A stretch of 10,244 bases of DNA from Pseudomonadota bacterium (GTDB lineage: Bacteria > Pseudomonadota > Gammaproteobacteria > Burkholderiales > Burkholderiaceae_D). The stretch spans positions 1 to 10,244 of the forward strand of contig JAEWEK010000302.1 of assembly GCA_023389425.1 (NCBI GenBank). The letters are read 5' to 3'. Under the pieces are notes generated by a model. The model was not told where the DNA came from. It saw nothing but the letters and a program-made list of their open reading frames with translations, and did not search any database. Positions 1 to 6,781 of the stretch are shown piece by piece. The position numbers and the translations under genes were made by a program. Each line of letters begins with the position of its first letter. Position 1 is the stretch's first letter.

Positions 1-140
1 GCGGTCGGGTAGGAGGTGTAGCGCGGCCCCGACTTGGCCAGGCGGCCGAGCAGGCCGGCGTCGAATTCGACCGATTGCGGCGCCGGCACGGGCGGACGCG
101 GCGGCGCGGCGGGGGTGAGCTGGATGACGTTTGAACGCAT
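1..140 (-). CDS. hemN: Oxygen-independent coproporphyrinogen III oxidase, N-terminal part (runs off the window)
   Basis: Radical-SAM enzyme of heme synthesis that converts coproporphyrinogen III to protoporphyrinogen IX without oxygen, in the cytoplasm. Only the first 46 codons are present; the radical-SAM cysteine motif lies beyond the window edge. The visible part is a Pro/Ala-rich leader of about 20 residues, then SVEFDAGLLGRLAKSGPRY followed by TSYPT. The GPRYTSYPT block close to the N-terminus is the family signature that I recognise. The ATG at 138-140 is chosen because GGAG (complement of 150-153) lies 9 bases upstream. The gene is transcribed away from the synthetase, and the shared upstream region carries two FNR/Anr-type boxes, which agrees with the known oxygen control of hemN in other proteobacteria. 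The identification rests on a short N-terminus, so confidence is good rather than absolute. Confidence 0.85.
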   Translation of the reverse strand, partial: MRSNVIQLTPAAPPRPPVPAPQSVEFDAGLLGRLAKSGPRYTSYPT

Positions 141-201
141 GTTGTGAAACTCCGTGGTTGACGGCCGCGAGAATGCGGCTCAACTTAATACATGCAGTCT
201 A

Positions 202-215
202 TTGATCCGGATCAG
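202..215. promoter_or_regulatory. FNR/Anr-type box 1
   Basis: TTGATCCGGATCAG matches the FNR/Anr consensus TTGAT-N4-ATCAA at nine of ten fixed positions, and its core TGATCCGGATCA is a perfect 12-base palindrome. It lies between the candidate -10 and the upstream box of hemN, where a bound regulator would overlap the core promoter. Binding here could therefore repress or fine-tune rather than activate. Whether it also acts on the plus-strand synthetase gene cannot be told. Confidence 0.65.
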
Positions 216-223
216 CAAAATCC

Positions 224-237
224 TTGACCTGCATCAA
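224..237. promoter_or_regulatory. FNR/Anr-type box 2 with a spaced hemN -10
   Basis: TTGACCTGCATCAA matches TTGAT-N4-ATCAA at nine of ten fixed positions. On the minus strand a -10-like hexamer TAGACT (complement of 196-201, four of six matches to TATAAT) has its centre exactly 32 bases from the centre of this box. That is the geometry of a class II FNR-activated promoter (box at about -41.5). Transcription of hemN would then start near 189, giving a leader of about 50 bases. The spacing is counted from the sequence; activation is inference. Confidence 0.6.
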
Positions 238-272
238 AACTGACCGAATCCGGACCAAGGTCAAATTGGCAA

Positions 273-278
273 TAGTAT
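273..278 (+). promoter_or_regulatory. Candidate -10 element for the synthetase gene
   Basis: TAGTAT (four of six matches to TATAAT) in an AT-rich patch just upstream of the synthetase reading frame. There is no convincing -35 hexamer at 16-18 bases. The same hexamer occurs in the leader regions of the small secreted protein and of uspA. Weak evidence by itself. Confidence 0.25.
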
Positions 279-288
279 TTTGAAGAAA

Positions 289-375
289 ATGTCCGTCTCC
301 CCTCCGTGCCCGGCAAGGAAATGTTGTACCCTTTCACGGATGTGTCTGTATCAACGTTTCCCTCGCCGCCGATGA
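289..375 (+). other. Possible 28-codon upstream reading frame overlapping the synthetase start region
   Basis: An ATG at 289 opens a 28-codon frame, rich in Cys, Pro and Arg, in a different phase from the synthetase. It ends with TGA at 373-375. This stop overlaps the in-frame synthetase ATG at 372 as ATGA, the usual layout for translational coupling. A GAAG lies only a few bases before the ATG, a weak ribosome site. It may be chance: short frames are common and no conservation can be judged from one sequence. Confidence 0.2.
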
Positions 376-3300
376 ACGATTTTTCCACTCAAGCGCGGCA
401 CGCCGACATCCTGTACGGCCCCGACGAACCCGAATTGCTGCGCGACGAAATCCTCGCCGACCTGCTGGAGGCGACCGCCGCGCGTTGCCCTGAGCAGGTC
501 GCGCTGGTCCAGGACGAGCGCCATGTGACTTACGCCGAACTGGACCGCCTGTCCGACCTTGGCGCCGGACGGCTGATCGATGCCGGCATCCGGCCGGACG
601 ACATCGTCGGCCTGTGGATGCCGCGCGGGATCGACCTGCTGGTGATGCAGGCCGCGATCGCGAAGGCCGGCGCGGCGTGGCTGCCGATCGACGCCGACAC
701 GCCGGTCGAGCGCCTGCTGGTGTGCATGGACGATGCGCGGGCGGCCGGCGTGGTGACCAGCGCCGGACTGGCGACCCAGCTCGCGGGCATCGCGCAGCCG
801 GTGTTCAAGGCCGAGGACATGCTCGATCCGATGCCCGAGGGTTTCCGGCCGAGCCGGCGCGGGCGCGTGCCTTCCGATGCGGCGGCCTACGTCATCTACA
901 CTTCGGGATCGACCGGCAAGCCGAAGGGCATCCTCATCAGCCAGGGCAGCATCTGCCATTTCCTGCGCAGCGAGAACGAGGTGCTGGGCGTGCGCCAGGG
1001 CGACCGCGTGTACCAGGGCTTCTCGGTGGCCTTCGACATGTCGTTCGAGGAGATCTGGATCTCCTACCTGGTCGGCGCGACTTTGTGGGTCGGCCCGCGC
1101 GAAGCGGCAGGCGATCCGGATGCGCTGCCACGCCTGCTCGACGAGAACCACGTCACCGTGCTGCATGCGGTGCCGACGCTGCTGGCGCTGTTCGCGCATG
1201 ACGTGCCGTCGCTGCGCCTGATTAACCTGGGTGGCGAGATGTGCCCGGAGACCGTGGTCGAACGCTATTCACGGCCGGGGCGGCAGATGTTCAACACCTA
1301 CGGCCCGACCGAGGCGACGGTGTCGGCCAGCCTGGCGCGGCTGGTGCCGGGCCGTCCGGTGACGATCGGGCGTCCGCTGCCCAACTATGGCCTGCTGGTG
1401 ATCGCGGCCGGCGGCGAGGCGGGCCAGCTCACGCTGCTGGCGCGGGGCGAAACCGGTGAACTGTGCATCACCGGGCCGGGCCTCGCGGCCGGCTACCTCG
1501 GCCGTCCCGACCTCAGCGCCGAAAAATTCCTGCCGAATCCCTGGGCCAGCGGCCGCCACGACGCGCGTTTGTACCGCACCGGCGATCTCGCGCGCATCCT
1601 CGACGATGGCGAGGTGGTGTGCCTCGGCCGCACCGACGACCAGGTCAAGATCCGGGGCTTTCGGGTCGAGCTGGGCGAAATCGAGGCGGTGCTGGCGCAG
1701 CAGCCGGGCGTGGGAACGGCGGCAGTGCTGCTGCGGCGCGACGACGGCATCGACCGGCTGCTGGCCTGCCTGGTGCCGAAGGCAGGCGCTTCGCACGAGG
1801 AGCTGGCGGCCACCACGCTGCGCCACGCGCTGGCGGAAACGCTGCCACCGTACATGGTGCCGAGCCGCTTCGAGCAGTTGGCCGAGATGCCGCGCCTGAC
1901 CTCCGGGAAGATCGACCGCAAGGCGCTGAAGGCGATGCCGCTGTCGGCGCCCTCGCCCGCCGACGCCGCGGAATCGGACCTGGCGGAGACGCCGGCCGAG
2001 CAAGCGCTGTTCGCGGCGCTGGCCGAGCTGTTCCCGGGCCAGCCGATCCGGCGCGAGGCGGACTTCTTCAGCGACCTTGGCGGCCATTCCTTCTTCGCGG
2101 CGCGGCTGGCCTCGCGCCTGCGCGCCGATCCGCGCTTCGCCCACATCACGGTGCGCGACATCTACCAGCAGCGCAAGGTGGGCCTGATCGCCGCCACGCT
2201 CAACGAGACGGCGGGCGAGGCCAGCGTGCAGGAACAATGGACGCCCCCGCCGGCCAGCCGCCGCTGGTTGTGCGGGATCGCCCAGCTGGCCGCGGTGCCG
2301 GGGCTGGTGGTGCTGCGCATGGCGCAGTGGCTGGCGCCCTTCTTCACCTACCACTTCCTCACCGGCGACCCGGGCGACTCGGTGCAGCGCGCGATCGCGG
2401 CCTCGATCGGCGTGTTCCTGGTGGCGACCCTGCTCGAATTCGCGGTGGCGATCGCCGGCAAATGGCTGGTCGCGGGACGGCTGAAACCCGGTTCCTACCC
2501 GCTGTGGGGCCTGACCTATTACCGCTGGTGGCTGGCGGACCGCCTGGTGGAATCCGCGCCGAGCTACCTGCTGAACGGCTCCTCGCTCAACAACTGGTGG
2601 CTGCGCGCGCTCGGCGCCAAGGTCGGGAGCGACGTGGTGATCGGCTCGATGACATTGCGCGCGCCGGAGCTGCTGTCGATCGGCGACAACGTCAGCGTCG
2701 GCAATGCGGTCAACTTCGAAAATGCGCGGGTCGAACGCGGGCGCCTGATCCTCGGACCGATCCGGCTGGACGACGAAGCCTGCGTGGCCTCGTATGCGAT
2801 CTTGGAAGGGAATACCCGGGTCGGCCGCGGCGGCCACCTGGAAGGCCAGTCGGCGCTGCCGGATGGCGCGCAGGTGCCGGACGGCCGCGTGTGGGCAGGG
2901 TCGCCTGCGCGCGACGTGCGCGCCTGGGACCCGCGCAGCCTGCCGCCGCGGCCGGCGGTGTCGAAGGCGCGCCTCTTGAACGAGGCGCTGTTCTTCGCCG
3001 TCGGCATGCTGCTGGTGGCGACGCTGTTCTTCATGCCGGTGTTCCCGAGCTTCGTGCTGATCGACTGGTTCGACGACCACGACAGGCTGCAGTGGCTGCC
3101 GGGGACCACGGTGTCGAACCAGCTGGCGCGCTACTTCCTGCTGGCCTTCCCGGCGAGCGCGGTGCTGATCGTGCTGACCGCGCTGGTGTCGGCGGCGATC
3201 CGCTGGGGCGTGCTGCCGCGGCTGGAGCCGGGCCGCTCGCCGGTGCACAGCCACACTTACTGCGCCAAGTGGATGGTCAGCCATATCCAGGAATCGAGCC

Positions 3301-4400
3301 TGAACGTCCTGCACGGCATTTACGCGACGGTGTTCGCGCCATTCTGGTATCGCCTGTTGGGCGCGAAGGTCGGGCGCGATGCCGAGATCTCGACCGCGCT
3401 GGGCGTGGTGCCGGACATGCTGACGCTGGGCGACGAGACCTTCATCGCGGATGCCGTGATGCTGGGCGACGAGCAGATCGACGGCGGCTGGATGACCATG
3501 CAGCCGACCGTGGTATCGCACCGCAGCTTTGTGGGCAACGGCAGCTACATCCCGGATGGCACGGTGCTGCCGGAGCACGTGCTGGTGGGCGTGCATACCC
3601 ATGCGCCGGACAATGCGGCGATGAAGAGCGGCGACACCTGGCTCGGATCGCCGCCGATCCACCTGCCGGCGCGCGAACAGGTCAGCGGCTATCCGGAACA
3701 CCTGACCTACAAGCCGTCGCCGCAGCGCCGCATCGGGCGCACGCTGGTCGAGGCCTGTCGTATCGTGACACCCCATGCGGTGGTGATCGCGGTAGGCTAT
3801 ACCGTGGTGCTGGACCTGATGCCGCTGGCCGGCGCCGGCCGCTGGGGCCAGGTGGTGGCCGACCTGGCGCTGGTCGGGGTGGCCTACGGCATCGGCAACT
3901 ACCTGATGGTGGCGCTGCTCAAGTGGCTGCTGGTGGGACGCTACCGCAAGCGCGCGGAGCCGATGTGGACGCCGTTCGTGTGGCTGTCGGAGGGCGTGAC
4001 CAACCTGTACGAGGGAATCGCGGTGCCGAACTTCCTGCGCTACCTGCGCGGCACGCCGTGGCTGCCGCTGGCGTTCCGGCTGCTGGGCTGCCGCATCGGG
4101 CGCGGCGTGTACATGGACACGACCGACATCACCGAATTCGACTGCGTGCACATCGGCGACGACAGCGAGCTGTCGGCCCTGTCCTGCCCGCAGACCCACC
4201 TGTTCGAGGACCGCGTGATGAAGATCGACCATGTGGAAATCGGCGCGAAGGTGTACCTTGGTCCTCGCAGCGCGGTGCTGTACAGCGCGCGGGTCGGCGA
4301 CAACGCTCGCCTCGGCCCGCTGACACTGGTGATGAAAGGCGAGCATATTCCTGGAGCGACCAGCTGGGCCGGGCTCCCGGCCGCACTGGCGAAAGGGTGA
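306..4400 (+). CDS. Pls-type membrane-bound single-module NRPS (poly-amino-acid synthetase-like)
   Basis: Predicted to activate one amino acid as its adenylate, load it on its own carrier domain and polymerise or transfer it at the inner membrane. Residues counted from the GTG at 306: adenylation domain about 45-545 with core motifs at 196-208 (VIYTSGSTGKPKG), 243-251 (FDMSFEEIW), 330-336 (NTYGPTE), 423-428 (YRTGDL), 441-451 and the catalytic-type Lys535; carrier domain about 565-630 with DLGGHS and phosphopantetheine site Ser595. Then come six hydrophobic segments in pairs (about 655-685/700-727, 893-920/943-970, 1150-1175/1182-1208), each pair followed by a related domain starting LGAKVG 769, LLGAKVG 1017, LLGCRIG 1259. 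This order and the 1364-residue length match epsilon-poly-L-lysine synthetase (about 1300 residues); there is no condensation domain or thioesterase. The start is undecided: GTG 306, ATG 321 and ATG 372 are in frame, none with a well-spaced ribosome site. ATG 372 fits best with where conserved sequence begins. The stop overlaps the transferase start. Confidence 0.93.
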   Translation: MPGKEMLYPFTDVSVSTFPSPPMNDFSTQARHADILYGPDEPELLRDEILADLLEATAARCPEQVALVQDERHVTYAELDRLSDLGAGRLIDAGIRPDDIVGLWMPRGIDLLVMQAAIAKAGAAWLPIDADTPVERLLVCMDDARAAGVVTSAGLATQLAGIAQPVFKAEDMLDPMPEGFRPSRRGRVPSDAAAYVIYTSGSTGKPKGILISQGSICHFLRSENEVLGVRQGDRVYQGFSVAFDMSFEEIWISYLVGATLWVGPREAAGDPDALPRLLDENHVTVLHAVPTLLALFAHDVPSLRLINLGGEMCPETVVERYSRPGRQMFNTYGPTEATVSASLARLVPGRPVTIGRPLPNYGLLVIAAGGEAGQLTLLARGETGELCITGPGLAAGYLGRPDLSAEKFLPNPWASGRHDARLYRTGDLARILDDGEVVCLGRTDDQVKIRGFRVELGEIEAVLAQQPGVGTAAVLLRRDDGIDRLLACLVPKAGASHEELAATTLRHALAETLPPYMVPSRFEQLAEMPRLTSGKIDRKALKAMPLSAPSPADAAESDLAETPAEQALFAALAELFPGQPIRREADFFSDLGGHSFFAARLASRLRADPRFAHITVRDIYQQRKVGLIAATLNETAGEASVQEQWTPPPASRRWLCGIAQLAAVPGLVVLRMAQWLAPFFTYHFLTGDPGDSVQRAIAASIGVFLVATLLEFAVAIAGKWLVAGRLKPGSYPLWGLTYYRWWLADRLVESAPSYLLNGSSLNNWWLRALGAKVGSDVVIGSMTLRAPELLSIGDNVSVGNAVNFENARVERGRLILGPIRLDDEACVASYAILEGNTRVGRGGHLEGQSALPDGAQVPDGRVWAGSPARDVRAWDPRSLPPRPAVSKARLLNEALFFAVGMLLVATLFFMPVFPSFVLIDWFDDHDRLQWLPGTTVSNQLARYFLLAFPASAVLIVLTALVSAAIRWGVLPRLEPGRSPVHSHTYCAKWMVSHIQESSLNVLHGIYATVFAPFWYRLLGAKVGRDAEISTALGVVPDMLTLGDETFIADAVMLGDEQIDGGWMTMQPTVVSHRSFVGNGSYIPDGTVLPEHVLVGVHTHAPDNAAMKSGDTWLGSPPIHLPAREQVSGYPEHLTYKPSPQRRIGRTLVEACRIVTPHAVVIAVGYTVVLDLMPLAGAGRWGQVVADLALVGVAYGIGNYLMVALLKWLLVGRYRKRAEPMWTPFVWLSEGVTNLYEGIAVPNFLRYLRGTPWLPLAFRLLGCRIGRGVYMDTTDITEFDCVHIGDDSELSALSCPQTHLFEDRVMKIDHVEIGAKVYLGPRSAVLYSARVGDNARLGPLTLVMKGEHIPGATSWAGLPAALAKG

Positions 4401-4996
4401 TGGACACGGTCGAGGTGTGCTGGTGGCCGGGGCGGCTGGCCCCGCGCGAGGACGGGCTGTACGTGATCGGCGTGGCGGGCGACGGCGAACGCCAGCTGGC
4501 GCGGCGGCGCACGCGGCTGGCGCTGTGCGAGGCGCTGGCCCAGCTCTACGGGCTGGATACGGCGCAGATCATGGTGCACTTTTCCGCGGGACGCGCGCCG
4601 GCGGTGTCGTTTTCGGGCGCGCCGCCTCATGTGCTCGCGCCGGGCATCTCGATCAGCCATGACGGGCCGTATTCGGTGGCGGCGATCCACCAGCACGGGC
4701 TGGCCGGGGTCGACCTGATGCGCGTGCAGGACGTGCCGGACTGGCGTGCCATCGCCCGCGACTACCTGCCGCCGCACGTGCGCGACCAGCTGGAGATGGC
4801 GGGGCCGGTGCAGCGTCCGCTGCTGCTGGCGAATGCCTGGACCGAGCAGGAGGCGCGGCTCAAGTGCCACGGCCGCCAGCTCACGGAATGGAGCGGGCTG
4901 GCGCTGCCGGCGCGCTGCCATGCGCTCGCCTTGCCGGAGGGCTATGTCGGCGTGCTTGCTGCCTACGTGCTGCGCGGTGAGGGGATGAGCGGCTGA
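4400..4996 (+). CDS. Sfp-type 4'-phosphopantetheinyl transferase
   Basis: Transfers the phosphopantetheine arm of coenzyme A to a carrier-domain serine; the obvious client is Ser595 of the synthetase directly upstream. 198 residues. Family motifs: ISISHDGPYSVAAI (83-96, SHD at 86-88), GVDLM (103-107) and WTEQEARLKCHG (147-158). By the Sfp pattern Asp105 and Glu151 would bind magnesium. The second acidic residue of the usual GxDxE motif is Met107, as I recall for the human AASDHPPT enzyme (GVDIM). The usual Lys of the W-x-x-K-E-A motif is Gln150. The ATG overlaps the synthetase stop by one base (TGATG), so translation is probably coupled and the stoichiometry linked. The reading frame stays open upstream through the synthetase, but only the part from 4400 has the protein's motifs. 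Confidence 0.92.
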   Translation: MDTVEVCWWPGRLAPREDGLYVIGVAGDGERQLARRRTRLALCEALAQLYGLDTAQIMVHFSAGRAPAVSFSGAPPHVLAPGISISHDGPYSVAAIHQHGLAGVDLMRVQDVPDWRAIARDYLPPHVRDQLEMAGPVQRPLLLANAWTEQEARLKCHGRQLTEWSGLALPARCHALALPEGYVGVLAAYVLRGEGMSG

Positions 4997-5004
4997 TACG
5001 TGTA

Positions 5005-5029
5005 CGATCTTGCCGCACAGGTAAGATTG
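5005..5029 (+). promoter_or_regulatory. Stem-loop between the transferase and the YdjM-like gene
   Basis: Arms 5005-5014 (CGATCTTGCC) and 5020-5029 (GGTAAGATTG) pair over ten positions, with two G-U wobbles in RNA, around a GCACA loop. There is no T-run after it, so it is not a typical intrinsic terminator. The only SD-like bases before the ATG at 5034 (AGGT, 5019-5022) fall in the loop and stem, so folding could hide the ribosome site. Confidence 0.45.
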
Positions 5030-5033
5030 CGGG

Positions 5034-6251
5034 ATGGACAATCTCACACACTCGCTGACCGGGCTGGCGCTCGGCGAACTGATCGAACGCAGCCTGCCGG
5101 GCGAGCCGGATCCCCTCCACGCCCGCGTCCGGCATCGCTTGCTGCTGGTGTCATGTTGGGCTGCGAGCAATTTCCCTGACCTTGACCTGGTGCTGACGGG
5201 CCTGGGGCCGCGGCCGCTCGGCTATCTGCTGGAACATCGCGGGCACACGCATACGCTGGTGGGGACGATGCCGCAGGCGCTGCTCCTGATGGCGGCGATC
5301 TGGCTGCTGTGGCCGGCCGGGCGGGGGCTGCTCCGTTCCAGCCGGATCGCGCTTGGCGGCATGCTGGGTGCCGTTGCGGCGGGGCTGTTATTGCATATCG
5401 GGATGGATTTCCTGAACGTCTATGGCGTCCATCCCTTCTATCCATTCGACAATCGCTGGGTGTACGGCGACCTCGTGTACATCGTGGAGCCGGTGTTCTG
5501 GGTTGCGTTCGGGGTGCCGCTGGCCATGCTGTCGGGGCGGAGGGCGCACTGGCTGTGGCTGGCCGTACTGGCACTGGTGTTGATCGCCTTCATGGTGCTC
5601 GGCTTCCTCACCTGGTGGTCGCTGGCGGGGCTGTTCGCGGGAGGATTGATGATTGTCCTGTCGAAGTCCAGCTCGGGGAAGCGCGGCCGGCGTGGGCTGG
5701 CCGCCGGCTGCGCCCTGCTCGCCATCTTTTTGTGTGGGCAGCTTATGGCCGAACGGGCGGCGCGGGCGCTGGTCGCGGGCCAGCCAGGCAGGGGACGCTT
5801 GCTGGACGTGGCCTTGTCCGCCTTCCCGGCCAATCCGGTTTGCTGGTCTCTTGTTACCGTTAGGCAAGATGACGACACGCAGCAGATGGTGCTTCGCCAT
5901 GGCTTGCTGAGCCTGCTGCCCGGGCTGGTGCCGGTCAGTTCCTGTCCGGCGCGATTCGGCGGATCGGCCAACCCGCCTGACGCATCGGCAAGGGTCGCGT
6001 GGCAATGGGAACAGTCCCTTTCCCTGGCCCGGCTGCGTTCGCTGCGTGAGCGGGACTGCGCGGTAGATGCCTGGCTGCGCTTTGCGCGCGCGCCATCGCT
6101 CGCGGGCGAACGGGCAACGGATGTCCGTTTCGGGCCGCCCGGCGCGCCGAACTTTTCAACATTGCAACTATCGACCATCCGCGAATGTGCCTTCCCCGTG
6201 CCGCCGTGGGGCTATCCGCGCGCCGACGTACTTGCTGTGTCACCGCACTGA
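5034..6251 (+). CDS. YdjM/COG1988-type inner-membrane 'metal-dependent hydrolase'
   Basis: Integral membrane protein, 405 residues, of the YdjM-like family annotated as putative metal-dependent hydrolases; no substrate is established for the family. The N-terminus MDNLTHSLTGLALGELIER is the family hallmark. Candidate metal or catalytic residues: His6, the pair in FPDLD (Asp49, Asp51), His68/His71/His73 in HRGHTHT, and His121/Asp125 in HIGMD, followed by the YPFDNRWVYGD stretch. About six hydrophobic segments lie between residues 83 and 238. The remaining part, with PANPVCWSLV, is soluble and resembles the C-terminal part of longer family members. The ATG at 5034 is chosen because it begins exactly at the family N-terminus; the ribosome site is poor. 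It follows the transferase by 37 bases on the same strand and may be cotranscribed, but the stem-loop between them leaves this open. A role in export or trimming of the synthetase product would be speculation. Confidence 0.85.
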   Translation: MDNLTHSLTGLALGELIERSLPGEPDPLHARVRHRLLLVSCWAASNFPDLDLVLTGLGPRPLGYLLEHRGHTHTLVGTMPQALLLMAAIWLLWPAGRGLLRSSRIALGGMLGAVAAGLLLHIGMDFLNVYGVHPFYPFDNRWVYGDLVYIVEPVFWVAFGVPLAMLSGRRAHWLWLAVLALVLIAFMVLGFLTWWSLAGLFAGGLMIVLSKSSSGKRGRRGLAAGCALLAIFLCGQLMAERAARALVAGQPGRGRLLDVALSAFPANPVCWSLVTVRQDDDTQQMVLRHGLLSLLPGLVPVSSCPARFGGSANPPDASARVAWQWEQSLSLARLRSLRERDCAVDAWLRFARAPSLAGERATDVRFGPPGAPNFSTLQLSTIRECAFPVPPWGYPRADVLAVSPH

Positions 6252-6292
6252 ACTTTTTGCGTGCCGTCGCGTCCCGGCTCATTTTTTTGGAG

Positions 6293-6298
6293 TAGTAT
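6293..6298 (+). promoter_or_regulatory. Candidate -10 element for the small secreted protein
   Basis: TAGTAT follows a run of seven T and GGAG in the 80-base gap after the YdjM-like gene. A transcript starting near 6305 would have a leader of about 27 bases that includes the good ribosome site GGAGAAG (6320-6326). No clear -35 hexamer is seen. Confidence 0.3.
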
Positions 6299-6331
6299 CC
6301 TAGACTCAATATTTCCGTCGGAGAAGAAGCC

Positions 6332-6673
6332 ATGACCATCCGTCTCGCCGCCGCGTGCTTGCTGGTGCTGCCGCTGTGCTCCGACGCGCTGGCTTCGCCC
6401 CTTGGCGTGCTGACCGCGCCCTTCGCGTCCAAGGTACTGGTCCAGCAGCGCGACGAGGCCGCCCGCGACAACCGCGCCCCGGCCGCTGCCGGCCAAACCC
6501 GGGCAGAAGCTTGCCAGGCGAGCGTGGAGTCGGCTGCGCAAAGTGGCCGCGCCGAACGTGCGGAAGACAAGCCGCCACGCTGCGACCTTAGCGATGGCAA
6601 TAGCGTCGCCGACCGCAACGCCGTCACCGAGAACACCCTGCCGGGCTCGGACAAAAAGCGCAACGCCGAGTAA
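6332..6673 (+). CDS. Small secreted protein of unknown function
   Basis: 113 residues, no family recognised. The first 21 residues form a typical Sec signal peptide: Arg4, a hydrophobic core with two Cys, and a likely cut after ALA (residue 21). The mature part of about 92 residues is hydrophilic, rich in Ala, Arg, Asp and Glu, and looks largely disordered. It has only two cysteines (61 and 84), which could form one disulfide in the periplasm. A strong ribosome site GGAGAAG sits 5 bases before the ATG. The signal peptide and ribosome site support a real gene; the function is unknown. It stands alone: an 80-base gap separates it from the membrane hydrolase upstream, and the next gene, hsp20, converges on it. 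A periplasmic or exported small protein is the most that can be said. Confidence 0.7.
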   Translation: MTIRLAAACLLVLPLCSDALASPLGVLTAPFASKVLVQQRDEAARDNRAPAAAGQTRAEACQASVESAAQSGRAERAEDKPPRCDLSDGNSVADRNAVTENTLPGSDKKRNAE

Positions 6674-6724
6674 GTTGGCGGACGCCGGGAACGCTCCTTC
6701 CCAGGTTCTCCCCTCATGCCGCCG

Positions 6725-6745
6725 CGCGCGGCTCCTTGCCGCGCG
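6725..6745. repeat. GC-only inverted repeat between convergent genes
   Basis: CGCGCGGC (6725-6732) and GCCGCGCG (6738-6745) form a perfect 8-base-pair stem with a TCCTT loop, between the stop of the small secreted protein and the stop of hsp20. It could end or stabilise transcripts from either side. It lacks a directly following T-run on either strand: the seven A at 6761-6767 lie on the wrong side for a minus-strand terminator. Intrinsic termination is therefore unproven. Confidence 0.4.
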
Positions 6746-6781
6746 GTCGATCGCGGTGCGAAAAAAATCCGAACCCGATGG

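Noticed and set aside
241..263. Inverted repeat TGACC...GGTCA next to the FNR boxes
   Set aside because: Five-base arms with a 13-base gap; could be a regulator site, but short and not matched to a known consensus.
1269..4346. Very long open frame on the minus strand opposite the synthetase
   Set aside because: Rich in His, Arg and Gln with no motif or domain; a by-product of high-GC codon use in the real plus-strand gene, whose motifs are unambiguous.
2600..4397. Separate sugar or serine acetyltransferase genes suggested by the hexapeptide-like repeats
   Set aside because: The reading frame is continuous with the adenylation and carrier domains, with no internal start or ribosome site needed; the layout matches Pls-type synthetases.
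1463..4399. Open frame extending the transferase frame far upstream
   Set aside because: Arg/Gly/Ala-rich low-complexity translation overlapping the synthetase; family motifs begin only after the ATG at 4400.
6725..6767. Intrinsic terminator for hsp20 or the small secreted protein
   Set aside because: The GC stem is strong, but no T-run follows it on either strand in the right orientation, so it was listed only as an inverted repeat.
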